Shown: piece by piece, positions 1 to 6,239 of the stretch
Numbering within the stretch: the first letter of the stretch is position 1
Layout of the letters: every line of letters starts with the position of its first letter
Translations under genes and position numbers: made by a program
Assembly (NCBI GenBank): GCA_036557185.1
Contig: DATBHZ010000110.1
Location: 1 to 6,959, forward strand
Length of the DNA stretch: 6,959 bases
Origin: DATBHZ01 sp036557185
Lineage (GTDB): Bacteria; Actinomycetota; Acidimicrobiia; IMCC26256; JAENVU01
Direction: 5' to 3'
The notes under the pieces: generated by a model
The model's input: the letters and a program-made list of their open reading frames with translations, nothing else
What the model was told of the DNA's origin: nothing
The model's database searches: none

Positions 1-435
1 CGGGCAGGCAGCGCACGCGAGCTCGACGCCCAACCCTTCGGCTGCGCGCTGGTACGCGCCGGAAGCAATCGTTCCCACGGTGCCGATCACGCCGACGCGG
101 CCCGTCCGAGTCGCGGAGGACGCCGCGCGCACACCGGGCTCGACGACGCCGATCACCGGAACGTCGTACCGCTCGCGGAGGACGTCGAGCGCTGCCGACG
201 CCGCGCTGTTGCAGGCAACGACGAGCATCTTGATCCCGCGCTCCACGAGCAGGTCCGCGATCTGGGTCGAGTACTCGACGAGCTCCTCGGCAGGCTTCGG
301 GCCGTAGGGGAATCGGCCGGTGTCGCCGAAGTAGACGGTCGACTCACCTGGGAGGAGGTCGATCATCGCTCGTAGCACGGTGAGCCCACCGAGCCCGGAA
401 TCGAACACGCCGATCGGTCTCGGGTCCGGGGGCAT
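1..435 (-). CDS. murI: Glutamate racemase MurI, N-terminal 145 residues (runs off the left edge)
   Basis: MurI interconverts L- and D-glutamate in the cytoplasm and supplies D-Glu for peptidoglycan. Translating the minus strand from the ATG at 435-433 gives 145 codons that stay open to base 1. Family motifs are clear: GVFDSGLGG at residues 9-17 (with the Asp-Ser acid/base region), YFGDTGRFPYG at 35-45, and VACNSAAS at 73-80 with the first catalytic cysteine at residue 75. The CNS form instead of CNT is, from memory, also seen in mycobacterial MurI. The second catalytic cysteine and the C-terminal half lie outside the window (the family is usually 260-280 residues). The start is 11 bases after the sua5 stop with no good Shine-Dalgarno sequence, so translation may depend on reinitiation. 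In M. tuberculosis murI also lies just downstream of cysM, with one gene between. Identification is secure; the end is not visible. Confidence 0.95.
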   Translation of the reverse strand, partial: MPPDPRPIGVFDSGLGGLTVLRAMIDLLPGESTVYFGDTGRFPYGPKPAEELVEYSTQIADLLVERGIKMLVVACNSAASAALDVLRERYDVPVIGVVEPGVRAASSATRTGRVGVIGTVGTIASGAYQRAAEGLGVELACAACP

Positions 436-446
436 CGGCGGTAACG

Positions 447-1385
447 CTACCGGGACGCGGCAGCCCGCCTGAGCCGGTCGCGCACCGCCACCCCGATCCC
501 CTCGTCGGGGGGGAGCACCGCGACCACCACGGGAAGGCCCATTGCGTCGGCCTGCCTGAGCGCGGCGTACAGCACGCGCGCGTAGTCCTCGCTGTCGGCG
601 GGCGTGGCGAGCGTCACCCAGCCCGCAGGCACGTCGTGGACATCGCCTACGAGCCCGAGCAGGCCGGCGCGGGGCGTGTCCGCCGCCAACGCATCGAGCT
701 CTCCCGTCGCGATCGTCCGCACGGTCGCGTCGGGGGCGTAGTGCGCGTCCAGCGTCCCTGGGGCGGGAGTCGATCCTCCGATCACGGTCTGCATCCCGGT
801 GATGCGCGCCACCACCGCCGTGGTGACTCCTCCCTGTCGGAGGATGCGCACCTCTTCGCCCGTGCAGTCGACGATCGTCGACTCGACGCCGACCGTGCAC
901 GGTCCGCCGTCGAGCACGAGCTCGACGTCGTCACCGAGATCGGATCGCACGGCGTCGGCCGTCGTCGGGCTGACACGTCCGAACCGATTCGCCGAGGGCG
1001 CGGCAATCCCGCCGACGAACGCGTGCAGCAGCTCGAGCGCCAGCGGATGACCGGGGACGCGCAGGCCGACCGTGTCGAGGCCGCCCGTCGCTGCGTCCGG
1101 CACGTGGTCGGCGCGCCGGAGCACGAGGGTGAGCGGACCGGGCCAAAGGTCGCCGGCGAGAGCGCGCGCGAAATCGGGGACATCCACCGCCCAGTCGTCG
1201 AGCATCTCGGCCGACCCGAGATGGACGATGACTGGGTGATCGCTCGGACGGCCCTTCACGGCGTACAGCCGGTGCAGCGCAGCCTCGTTCGACGCGTCCG
1301 CACCGAGGCCGTAGACGGTCTCCGTCGGGAATGCGACGAGACCACCCGCTCGCAGAACCTCGACCGCGCGCTCGATCTCTGTCAC
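447..1385 (-). CDS. sua5: Threonylcarbamoyl-AMP synthase, Sua5 type (YrdC + Sua5 domains)
   Basis: This enzyme makes L-threonylcarbamoyl-adenylate from Thr, bicarbonate and ATP, the first step of t6A37 modification of ANN-decoding tRNAs. The 312-residue product has a YrdC/TsaC domain at about residues 5-195, with PTETVYGLG (20-28), KGRP (44-47), PSAN (130-133) and ESTIVD (168-173). A linker APGTLDAHYAP (208-218) and a C-terminal Sua5 domain follow to the end. The length and the linker mark it as Sua5 rather than the short TsaC form. I chose the GTG at 1385-1383, giving a start TEIERAVEVL that matches the usual N-terminus. The frame is open further upstream, but that part lies inside cysM and does not look like protein of this family. 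GTG overlaps the cysM stop as GTGA, so translation is probably coupled. In M. tuberculosis this gene sits elsewhere (near the ATP synthase genes), so its place between cysM and murI is a notable rearrangement. Confidence 0.93.
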   Translation of the reverse strand: MTEIERAVEVLRAGGLVAFPTETVYGLGADASNEAALHRLYAVKGRPSDHPVIVHLGSAEMLDDWAVDVPDFARALAGDLWPGPLTLVLRRADHVPDAATGGLDTVGLRVPGHPLALELLHAFVGGIAAPSANRFGRVSPTTADAVRSDLGDDVELVLDGGPCTVGVESTIVDCTGEEVRILRQGGVTTAVVARITGMQTVIGGSTPAPGTLDAHYAPDATVRTIATGELDALAADTPRAGLLGLVGDVHDVPAGWVTLATPADSEDYARVLYAALRQADAMGLPVVVAVLPPDEGIGVAVRDRLRRAAASR

Positions 1386-2317
1386 CAGTAGTTGATGCGC
1401 CGGGCGCGCTCCTCGACGACGTCGAGGTCGTCGGTCCACGCGCCGGAGGAGAGGTACTTCCAGCCGCCGTCCGGGAGCAGGGTCACGACGGTCCCGCGCT
1501 CCATCGTGGCGGCCGTCTTCACCGCTCCGGCGATCGCCGCGCCGGACGAGATGCCCGCGAACACACCGCACTCGTCGAGCAGCCTGCGCGTCCATTCGAT
1601 CGAGTCGCGGTTGCGCACGATCGTCTTGCGGTCGAGCACGTCGGGATCGAAGATCGGCGGGACGAAGCCGTCCTCGAGGTTGCGCAGCCCCTGGACCAGC
1701 TCGCCCGCGGGCGGTTCCACCGCGATCACGCGCAGGCCCGGCTTTTGCTCCTTGAGGTACCTGCCCGCGCCCATGAGCGTCCCGCTCGTGCCGAGCCCCG
1801 CCACGAAGACGTCGACCTCGGGGCAGTCGCGCAGGATCTCGGGCCCGGTGCCCTCGTAGTGCGCGAGCGGGTTGGCAGGGTTGCCGTACTGGAACAGGAA
1901 CACGTAACCCGGTTCCTCGTCGACGATCGCCTGCGCGCGGCGGATGGCTCCGTTGCTCCCCTCCTCGGCCGGGCTGAGCGTGACCTCCGCGCCAAAGATC
2001 TCGAGGAGCTGCCTTCGCTCCACACTGACGTTCTCGGGCATCACGACCCGCAGCTTGTAGCCGCGCAATCGCGCCACGAGCGCGAGGCCGATGCCCGTGT
2101 TCCCGGAAGAGGGCTCGAGGATGGTGTCGCCGGGCTTGATCGCGCCGTCGCGTTCCGCGAGCTCGACCATCTTCAGCGCGATGCGGTCCTTCGAGCTCCC
2201 GCCCGGATTCTGGCCTTCGAGCTTCGCGTAGATGCGAACGTCGGGGTTCGGGCTCAGGGCGTGGATCCCGACGAGCGGCGTGTTGCCGATCAGATCGAGG
2301 ATGCTCTCGAACTTCAC
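1382..2317 (-). CDS. cysM: PLP-dependent cysteine synthase CysM (O-phosphoserine / CysO-thiocarboxylate type)
   Basis: This is a cytoplasmic fold-type II PLP enzyme of 311 residues. In the characterised M. tuberculosis CysM pathway, the aminoacrylate formed from O-phospho-L-serine accepts sulfur from CysO-thiocarboxylate, giving CysO with a C-terminal cysteine. Visible here are GNTPL (11-15), the PLP lysine in SSKDR (Lys43), the substrate loop PSSGNTG (69-75), GLGTSGT (174-180) binding the PLP phosphate, and GISSGA (255-260). Lys43 here corresponds to Lys51 of the mycobacterial enzyme. The same offset of eight puts Arg212, in GLRNLEDGFVP, at the mycobacterial Arg220 that selects O-phosphoserine. 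The C-terminal GWKYLSSGAW and the final aromatic tail also resemble that enzyme and not CysK. The start is GTG at 2317-2315, 30 bases after cysO, with only a weak purine stretch before it. The stop overlaps the sua5 start. A plain O-acetylserine sulfhydrylase is less likely given Arg212 and the neighbours cysO and mec. Confidence 0.93.
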   Translation of the reverse strand: MKFESILDLIGNTPLVGIHALSPNPDVRIYAKLEGQNPGGSSKDRIALKMVELAERDGAIKPGDTILEPSSGNTGIGLALVARLRGYKLRVVMPENVSVERRQLLEIFGAEVTLSPAEEGSNGAIRRAQAIVDEEPGYVFLFQYGNPANPLAHYEGTGPEILRDCPEVDVFVAGLGTSGTLMGAGRYLKEQKPGLRVIAVEPPAGELVQGLRNLEDGFVPPIFDPDVLDRKTIVRNRDSIEWTRRLLDECGVFAGISSGAAIAGAVKTAATMERGTVVTLLPDGGWKYLSSGAWTDDLDVVEERARRINYW

Positions 2318-2347
2318 CGCTCTACGGGCTGCGGCGCGCGGCGCGGT

Positions 2348-2623
2348 TCAGCCGCCGGCGACGGCCGGGAGGATGCTGACGACGTCGCCGTCGGAGACCT
2401 TCGTGTCGAGCTGGTCGAGGTAGCGGATGTCGTCGTCGTTGACGTACACGTTCACGAACTTGTGCAGCGACCCGCTCTCGTCGACGAGCTGGCCCTCGAG
2501 ACCGGGATACTTCGACGAGAGCTCGCCGAACACCTCGCCGATCGTGGCGCCGTCGGCACTGATGGACGCCGCGCCGTCGACGTGCGGACGCAGCAGCGTG
2601 GGAAGGCGAACATCGACAGCCAT
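2348..2623 (-). CDS. cysO: CysO, ubiquitin-fold sulfur carrier protein (ThiS/MoaD family)
   Basis: This 91-residue beta-grasp protein ends in AVAGG. The terminal glycine is adenylated by an E1-like enzyme and converted to a thiocarboxylate that carries sulfur for cysteine synthesis by CysM. The sequence has the CysO signature and not just any MoaD: LRPHVDG near residues 11-17, a central KYPGL (38-42), then LHKFVNVYVNDDDIRY (53-68), SDGDVVSILP and the Gly90-Gly91 tail. This closely follows the 93-residue mycobacterial CysO as I remember it. The diglycine is immediately followed by TGA, so the tail is exposed as required and needs no maturation by Mec. The start is the ATG at 2623-2621, 17 bases after the mec stop, with a weak GGTAGG-like sequence upstream. 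No activating enzyme (MoeZ/MoeB-like) or sulfurtransferase is in the window, so it must be encoded elsewhere. A MoaD role in molybdopterin synthesis is a less likely alternative. Confidence 0.93.
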   Translation of the reverse strand: MAVDVRLPTLLRPHVDGAASISADGATIGEVFGELSSKYPGLEGQLVDESGSLHKFVNVYVNDDDIRYLDQLDTKVSDGDVVSILPAVAGG

Positions 2624-2640
2624 GGCGCGGAGCCTACCCG

Positions 2641-3084
2641 CTAGCCGCGCTCGAGCGTGACGGCGCACTCGGCCGCGACACCGTCGCGGATGCGATACGC
2701 GCGCAGCATCGGGGCCACGTCGCGCAGTGAGACGATCAGGTAGAGCCAGGTCGGATACCACTTCGCCTGGTCGATGTCGGTCGGCGAGGGATACGGATCC
2801 GTGTTCGTGTGCGAGTGCCAGCACCCGACGATCTCGACGCCGTGCGCCTCCGCGTCGCGCATGGCCCGGAGCTGGTCTCCGGAGTCGACCGTGTAGACGC
2901 GCGCCGACGCCGCCGCGTTGCGCGCCGGGTACACCTCGGTGACGACGCCGGTCGGCTCGTCGCCATTGCTCACCGGCCCGGCCAGGAGGCCGCAGGCTTC
3001 GTCGGGGAGGCCGTGGTAGCAGTGCGCGAGGATCCGCTCGTACTGCGAGACCGTGAGTCGTACGAGCGGCGCGGCGAAGCTCAA
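2641..3084 (-). CDS. mec: Mec, JAMM/MPN+ zinc metallopeptidase that releases cysteine from CysO
   Basis: Mec hydrolyses the CysO-cysteine adduct made by CysM, freeing L-cysteine and regenerating CysO. The 147-residue protein shows a full JAMM zinc site: Glu29 in PDEACGLLAG, then His90-Ser-His92, seven residues, Ser100, two residues and Asp103. All catalytic and metal-binding positions are intact. The N-terminal LTVSQYERILAHCYHGLPDEACG and the mid-section YPARNAAASARVY are typical of this family. No ATG, GTG or other TTG lies between the upstream stop and the JAMM glutamate. The start is therefore most likely the TTG at 3084-3082, which overlaps the TGA of the molybdenum-hydroxylase gene as TTGA. 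That overlap and the lack of a clear Shine-Dalgarno sequence suggest translation by reinitiation, which would make Mec output depend on the upstream gene. mec, cysO and cysM form a compact cassette in the same order as M. tuberculosis Rv1334-Rv1336. Confidence 0.92.
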   Translation of the reverse strand: MSFAAPLVRLTVSQYERILAHCYHGLPDEACGLLAGPVSNGDEPTGVVTEVYPARNAAASARVYTVDSGDQLRAMRDAEAHGVEIVGCWHSHTNTDPYPSPTDIDQAKWYPTWLYLIVSLRDVAPMLRAYRIRDGVAAECAVTLERG

Positions 3085-5372
3085 GAGCCCGCGCTGTTGA
3101 TCGCGCGCCAGACGCGCTCGGCGGTGAGCGGCATGTCGATGTGCGTGATCCCGAGATGGGACACCGCGTCGACGACCGCGTTCTGCACCGCGGGAGTGCT
3201 CCCGATCGTGCCGGACTCACCGATCCCCTTCGCGCCGAGCGGGTTCAGCGGCGTCGGCGTCTCGGTGTTCGATGCCTCGAAGCTCGGCATCTCCGCCGCG
3301 CTCGGGATCGCGTAGTCCATCAGGTTGCCGGTGAGCGGGTTCCCGTCGTCGTCGTAGAGCACCGCCTCCCAGAGCGCCTGCGCCGAGCCTTGAGCGATCC
3401 CGCCGTGCTGCTGGCCCGCGACGAGCAGCGGGTTGAGGACGCGTCCGCAGTCGTCGACGGCCACATGACGCAGATGCTCGACGCGACCGGTCTCCATGTC
3501 GACCTCCACGACGGCAACGTGCGCGCCGAACGGATAGGTCGCGTCGCCCTGGTTGAAGTCGAGCGCCTGCGCGAGCGCGGGTTCCATCCCGGCGGGCAGC
3601 TTCGCAGGATCCTTTGCGGCGCTGGCGAGCTCGGCCCAGCTCAGCGCGCTCGCGGGCACACCCGCGACACCGAGCCGCCCGTCGTCGTTGAGGACGATGT
3701 CGTCGACGTTCGCCTCGAGCAGATGCGCGGCCAGCGTCTTCGCCTTGGCGAGCACCTCTTCGCTCGCCTTGTACACCGCGCTGCCGCCGATCTGGAGGGA
3801 GCGCGAGCCCATCGTGCCCGAGCCGCGTGGCACGACGGCAGTGTCGGACTGCACGAGCGTCACTTTGTCCATGGGGATTCCGAGCAGCTCTTCGACGATC
3901 ATCGCGAACGCGGTCTCGTGACCCTGCCCGTGCGCGGACGTACCGACGGTTGCCGTCGCGGAGCCGTCCTCGTTGATCTCGAGGGCGCCGTACTCCTGGA
4001 AGAGGCCGCCGGCCGTGACCTCCACGTAGGTCGAGACACCGATGCCGAGCTGTTTCGTGTCGCGGCGCTCGCGGCGCGCGGCCTGCTCGCGGATGAGATC
4101 GTCGTAGCCCGCAATGCGACAGGCCTCGTCGAGCGCGAGCGCGTACTCGCCCACGTCGTAGTTCGCACCGGTGACGGTCGTGAGCGGGAAGGACGCCGGG
4201 GGGATCAGGTTCTGCTTCCGGAGCGCCACCGGGTCGATGCCGAGCTCGTCGGCTGCGATGTCGACGATCCGCTCGAGCATCGCGGTCGCCTCCGGACGCC
4301 CGGCACCGCGGTACGCGGCGGTCGCGGTCGTGTTCGTGGCCGCGCTGTACGCCGTGACCTCCACCTTGGGGATCGTGTAGACGCCCTGGGACATCGATCG
4401 GGTGAGGAACGGCAGGAACGCGCCCACGGCCGGGTACGCGCCGGCGTTCGTGTAGATCCGGGCGCGCACCCCGATGAAGGTGCCGTCGCGCTTCATACCC
4501 AGCTCGACGTGCTGGACCTGGCCGCGGCCGTGCGTCATCGCGATCATGTTCTCGCTGCGCGTCTCGGTCCACTTCACCGGGCGCTGCAACGTCATCGCGA
4601 GCCGCACCGCGATCGTGTACTCGGCGTACATCCCGCTCTTCGCCCCGAACCCGCCGCCGACCGCAGGAGCGACCACGCGGACGTGCTCGGTGTCGAGCCC
4701 GGCGATCTCGGCGATCGGTGCGAGCACCCCGTGCGCGGCCTGCGTCGGGATCTGGCACAGCAGCGACCCGTTCTCCGGGATCACGACGATCCCGTTCGGC
4801 TCCATCGGCACCGCCGCGACTCGTTGGTTCTCGAACCGGCCGGTGATCACGACGTCGGCACCGTCGAGGACTGTCGGGTCCTCGCCAAAGTTGAACTCCA
4901 TCGCGAGGTTCGACCCGTGCTCGGGGAACAGGATCGGCGCGCCGTCGGCGAGTGCAGCCTCGGCGTCGACCACGACCGGCAGCGGCTCGTAGTCGACGAT
5001 CACCTGCTCCGCGGCGTCGACGGCTGCAGCGCGCGTCTCGGCGAGCACCGCGGCGACGATGTCGCCCACGAACCGCACTCGGTCCTTGGCGAGCGGGGGG
5101 CGCGCGAGTGAAGGCGGCAGCATCACAAAGCCCTGCTGGTCGGCCAGATCCAGGTCCGGCGCCGTGTACACACCGATGACGCCGGGCATCGACCGCGCAT
5201 CGTCGGCGTCGATACTCGTGATCGTCGCGTGCGCGATGGTCGACCGGACGAACACGAGGTGGAGCAGGCCCGATACGGCAAGGTCGTCGAAGTACTCGGC
5301 CGCGCCCTCGAGGATCGCGGGGTCCTCCTTCCGCAGGACCGCGTTGCCGAGGATCGATCCGGATGCTGCCAT
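3081..5372 (-). CDS. Xanthine dehydrogenase-family molybdopterin-binding large subunit, form II CoxL-like
   Basis: A 763-residue catalytic subunit of the xanthine oxidase/CO dehydrogenase family, which hydroxylates a substrate at a molybdenum centre and passes electrons to FeS and FAD subunits. The order of parts is normal: an N-terminal a/b-hammerhead domain (about 15-130, beginning GNAVLRKEDPAILEG), then Moco-binding domains with GGGFGAK (239-245), HGQGHET (481-487), SRSLQIGG (523-530) and the catalytic Glu719 in GAKGIGESGT. The active-site loop is AYRGAGR (353-359). This is the form II signature; the genuine aerobic CO dehydrogenase of form I has AYxCSFR with the copper-binding cysteine, which is absent here. 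The substrate is therefore unknown and CO oxidation is not supported. The start ATG at 5372 has AGGAG five bases upstream. There is no signal peptide. The 2Fe-2S (CoxS) and FAD (CoxM) subunit genes are not adjacent. Its stop overlaps the mec start. Confidence 0.92.
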   Translation of the reverse strand: MAASGSILGNAVLRKEDPAILEGAAEYFDDLAVSGLLHLVFVRSTIAHATITSIDADDARSMPGVIGVYTAPDLDLADQQGFVMLPPSLARPPLAKDRVRFVGDIVAAVLAETRAAAVDAAEQVIVDYEPLPVVVDAEAALADGAPILFPEHGSNLAMEFNFGEDPTVLDGADVVITGRFENQRVAAVPMEPNGIVVIPENGSLLCQIPTQAAHGVLAPIAEIAGLDTEHVRVVAPAVGGGFGAKSGMYAEYTIAVRLAMTLQRPVKWTETRSENMIAMTHGRGQVQHVELGMKRDGTFIGVRARIYTNAGAYPAVGAFLPFLTRSMSQGVYTIPKVEVTAYSAATNTTATAAYRGAGRPEATAMLERIVDIAADELGIDPVALRKQNLIPPASFPLTTVTGANYDVGEYALALDEACRIAGYDDLIREQAARRERRDTKQLGIGVSTYVEVTAGGLFQEYGALEINEDGSATATVGTSAHGQGHETAFAMIVEELLGIPMDKVTLVQSDTAVVPRGSGTMGSRSLQIGGSAVYKASEEVLAKAKTLAAHLLEANVDDIVLNDDGRLGVAGVPASALSWAELASAAKDPAKLPAGMEPALAQALDFNQGDATYPFGAHVAVVEVDMETGRVEHLRHVAVDDCGRVLNPLLVAGQQHGGIAQGSAQALWEAVLYDDDGNPLTGNLMDYAIPSAAEMPSFEASNTETPTPLNPLGAKGIGESGTIGSTPAVQNAVVDAVSHLGITHIDMPLTAERVWRAINSAGS

Positions 5373-5377
5373 CGAGG

Positions 5378-5382
5378 CTCCT
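5378..5382 (-). promoter_or_regulatory. Strong Shine-Dalgarno (AGGAG) of the CoxL-like gene
   Basis: AGGAG lies five bases before the ATG at 5372-5370. It fixes the start and contrasts with the poor sites of mec, cysO, cysM, sua5 and murI downstream. This suggests the CoxL-like gene is an independent entry point for ribosomes and the later genes rely more on coupling. Confidence 0.75.
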
Positions 5383-5404
5383 GAAGGTTGCGTCGCAGGC
5401 CGGG

Positions 5405-5410
5405 AATCTA
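5405..5410 (-). promoter_or_regulatory. Possible -10 box (TAGATT) in the gap before the CoxL-like gene
   Basis: The 52-base gap between the FAH-family gene and the CoxL-like gene contains TAGATT reading on the minus strand, which fits the TANNNT pattern of actinobacterial -10 boxes. A start about seven bases later would leave a leader of roughly 25 bases that includes the AGGAG site. No TTGACA-like -35 is visible at 17-18 bases upstream. This is a weak candidate for an internal promoter and could be chance. Confidence 0.25.
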
Positions 5411-5424
5411 TCGGGCGCCGCAGC

Positions 5425-6228
5425 TCATGGAGCCACGATGGAGTTCTCGAGCGCGCCGATGCGCTCGATCTCCACCCGCACCGAATCGCCCGGCCGCAAC
5501 AGCACGGGCGGCGTGCGCGCGAAGCCCACGCCCGGTGGAGTGCCAGTGAAGATGAGGTCCCCGGGCTCGAGCGTGATCGCGGCTGTCGTGAACTCGATGA
5601 TCTCGGCGACCGAGAAGATCATCTCGGACGTGTTCGCGTCCTGCATCGTCTCGCCGTTCAACACGCACCGGATGGACAACGTCTGCGGGTCCGGGATCTC
5701 GTCGCGGGTCACGACACACGGGCCGATCGGGGCGAACGTGTCGAGGGCCTTGCCGCGGATCCACTGCGTGTCGCCGAACTGGAGATCGCGGGCACTGATG
5801 TCGTTCCCGCAGGTGTAGCCGTACACGAACTCGAGCGCGTCGCGCGCGGCCACCCGTTGCGCGCGCCGACCCATGACGACGACGAGCTCGGCCTCGTAGT
5901 CCAGGGCGCTCGTGATCGCGGGGTGGACGACCTCGTCGCCCGGGCCGACGATCGCGTTCGCCCACTTCGCGAACAGCTGCGGCGCGGTCGGGACGTCGGA
6001 GCCGGTCTCGGCAGCGTGCTCCGCGTAGTTCCGTCCGACGCACACGATCTTCTCGGGCGCCGCGACCGGAGCCAGCAACTGAACGCTGCCGAGGCTCCGC
6101 ACGACGGTTCCGTTGGGAACCGGGGCGAGCAGGTCACGGCCCGCGTCGACCACGTTTTCGCCGTCGAGCACACCGATGTGAGCGTCACCGGCTCCTGCGT
6201 CCCGGGCGCAATATCGCACGAGTCTCAT
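5425..6228 (-). CDS. Fumarylacetoacetate hydrolase-family protein
   Basis: This family covers metal-dependent hydrolases, decarboxylases and isomerases acting on 2-oxo or 1,3-dicarbonyl acids such as fumarylpyruvate, acylpyruvates, oxaloacetate or 2-hydroxyhepta-dienedioate. The 267-residue product has a variable N-terminal domain (1-55) and then the catalytic FAH domain. It shows IVCVGRNYAEHAAE (61-74) with the His71/Glu74 pair, the likely metal ligands Glu112 and Glu114 in DYEAEL and Asp143 in CGNDISARD, the conserved Lys160 in IRGKALDTFAPIGP, and FTGTPPGVG (227-235). All key residues seem intact, so it should be active. The exact substrate cannot be read from sequence. The start ATG at 6228 is preceded by a perfect AGGAGG at a five-base spacing. 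It is the first gene of the leftward cluster, 52 bases before the CoxL-like gene, which hints at a shared catabolic pathway for an aromatic or heterocyclic compound (inference only). Confidence 0.92.
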   Translation of the reverse strand: MRLVRYCARDAGAGDAHIGVLDGENVVDAGRDLLAPVPNGTVVRSLGSVQLLAPVAAPEKIVCVGRNYAEHAAETGSDVPTAPQLFAKWANAIVGPGDEVVHPAITSALDYEAELVVVMGRRAQRVAARDALEFVYGYTCGNDISARDLQFGDTQWIRGKALDTFAPIGPCVVTRDEIPDPQTLSIRCVLNGETMQDANTSEMIFSVAEIIEFTTAAITLEPGDLIFTGTPPGVGFARTPPVLLRPGDSVRVEIERIGALENSIVAP

Positions 6229-6233
6229 GTAGG

Positions 6234-6239
6234 CCTCCT
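6234..6239 (-). promoter_or_regulatory. Consensus Shine-Dalgarno (AGGAGG) of the FAH-family gene, inside a small inverted repeat
   Basis: AGGAGG sits five bases before the ATG at 6228-6226 and decides that start. It lies within GTAGG-AGG-CCTAC (6241-6229, minus strand), a perfect five-base-pair inverted repeat with a three-base loop that could partly mask the site in the mRNA. The upstream arm also overlaps the TACAAT box of smpB on the other strand. Confidence 0.75.

Noticed and set aside
440..451. GGTA/TACC inverted repeat (GGTAACGCTACC) between sua5 and murI.
   Set aside because: Only four perfect base pairs with a four-base loop; such short symmetry is common by chance and no T-tract follows.
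1386..1595. N-terminal extension of the Sua5 reading frame upstream of 1385.
   Set aside because: It lies wholly inside cysM, reads as low-complexity Arg-rich sequence, and the family N-terminus begins right after the GTG at 1385.
2348..2623. MoaD (molybdopterin synthase small subunit) as the identity of the small carrier protein, suggested by the nearby Mo-enzyme.
   Set aside because: The LRPH and LHKFVNVYVND segments and the mec-cysO-cysM order fit CysO; no moaE or other Moco gene is present in the window.
3141..5111. Very long plus-strand open frame opposite the CoxL-like gene, and similar long frames at 636-1391, 1331-2644 and 5059-6363.
   Set aside because: They lie antisense to genes with intact catalytic motifs, are rich in Arg/Ala/Asp/His as expected of G+C-rich shadow frames, and match no family I know.
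3081..5372. Annotation as aerobic CO dehydrogenase (CoxL proper).
   Set aside because: The active-site loop is AYRGAGR without the copper-binding cysteine of form I (AYxCSFR), and no coxS or coxM is adjacent.
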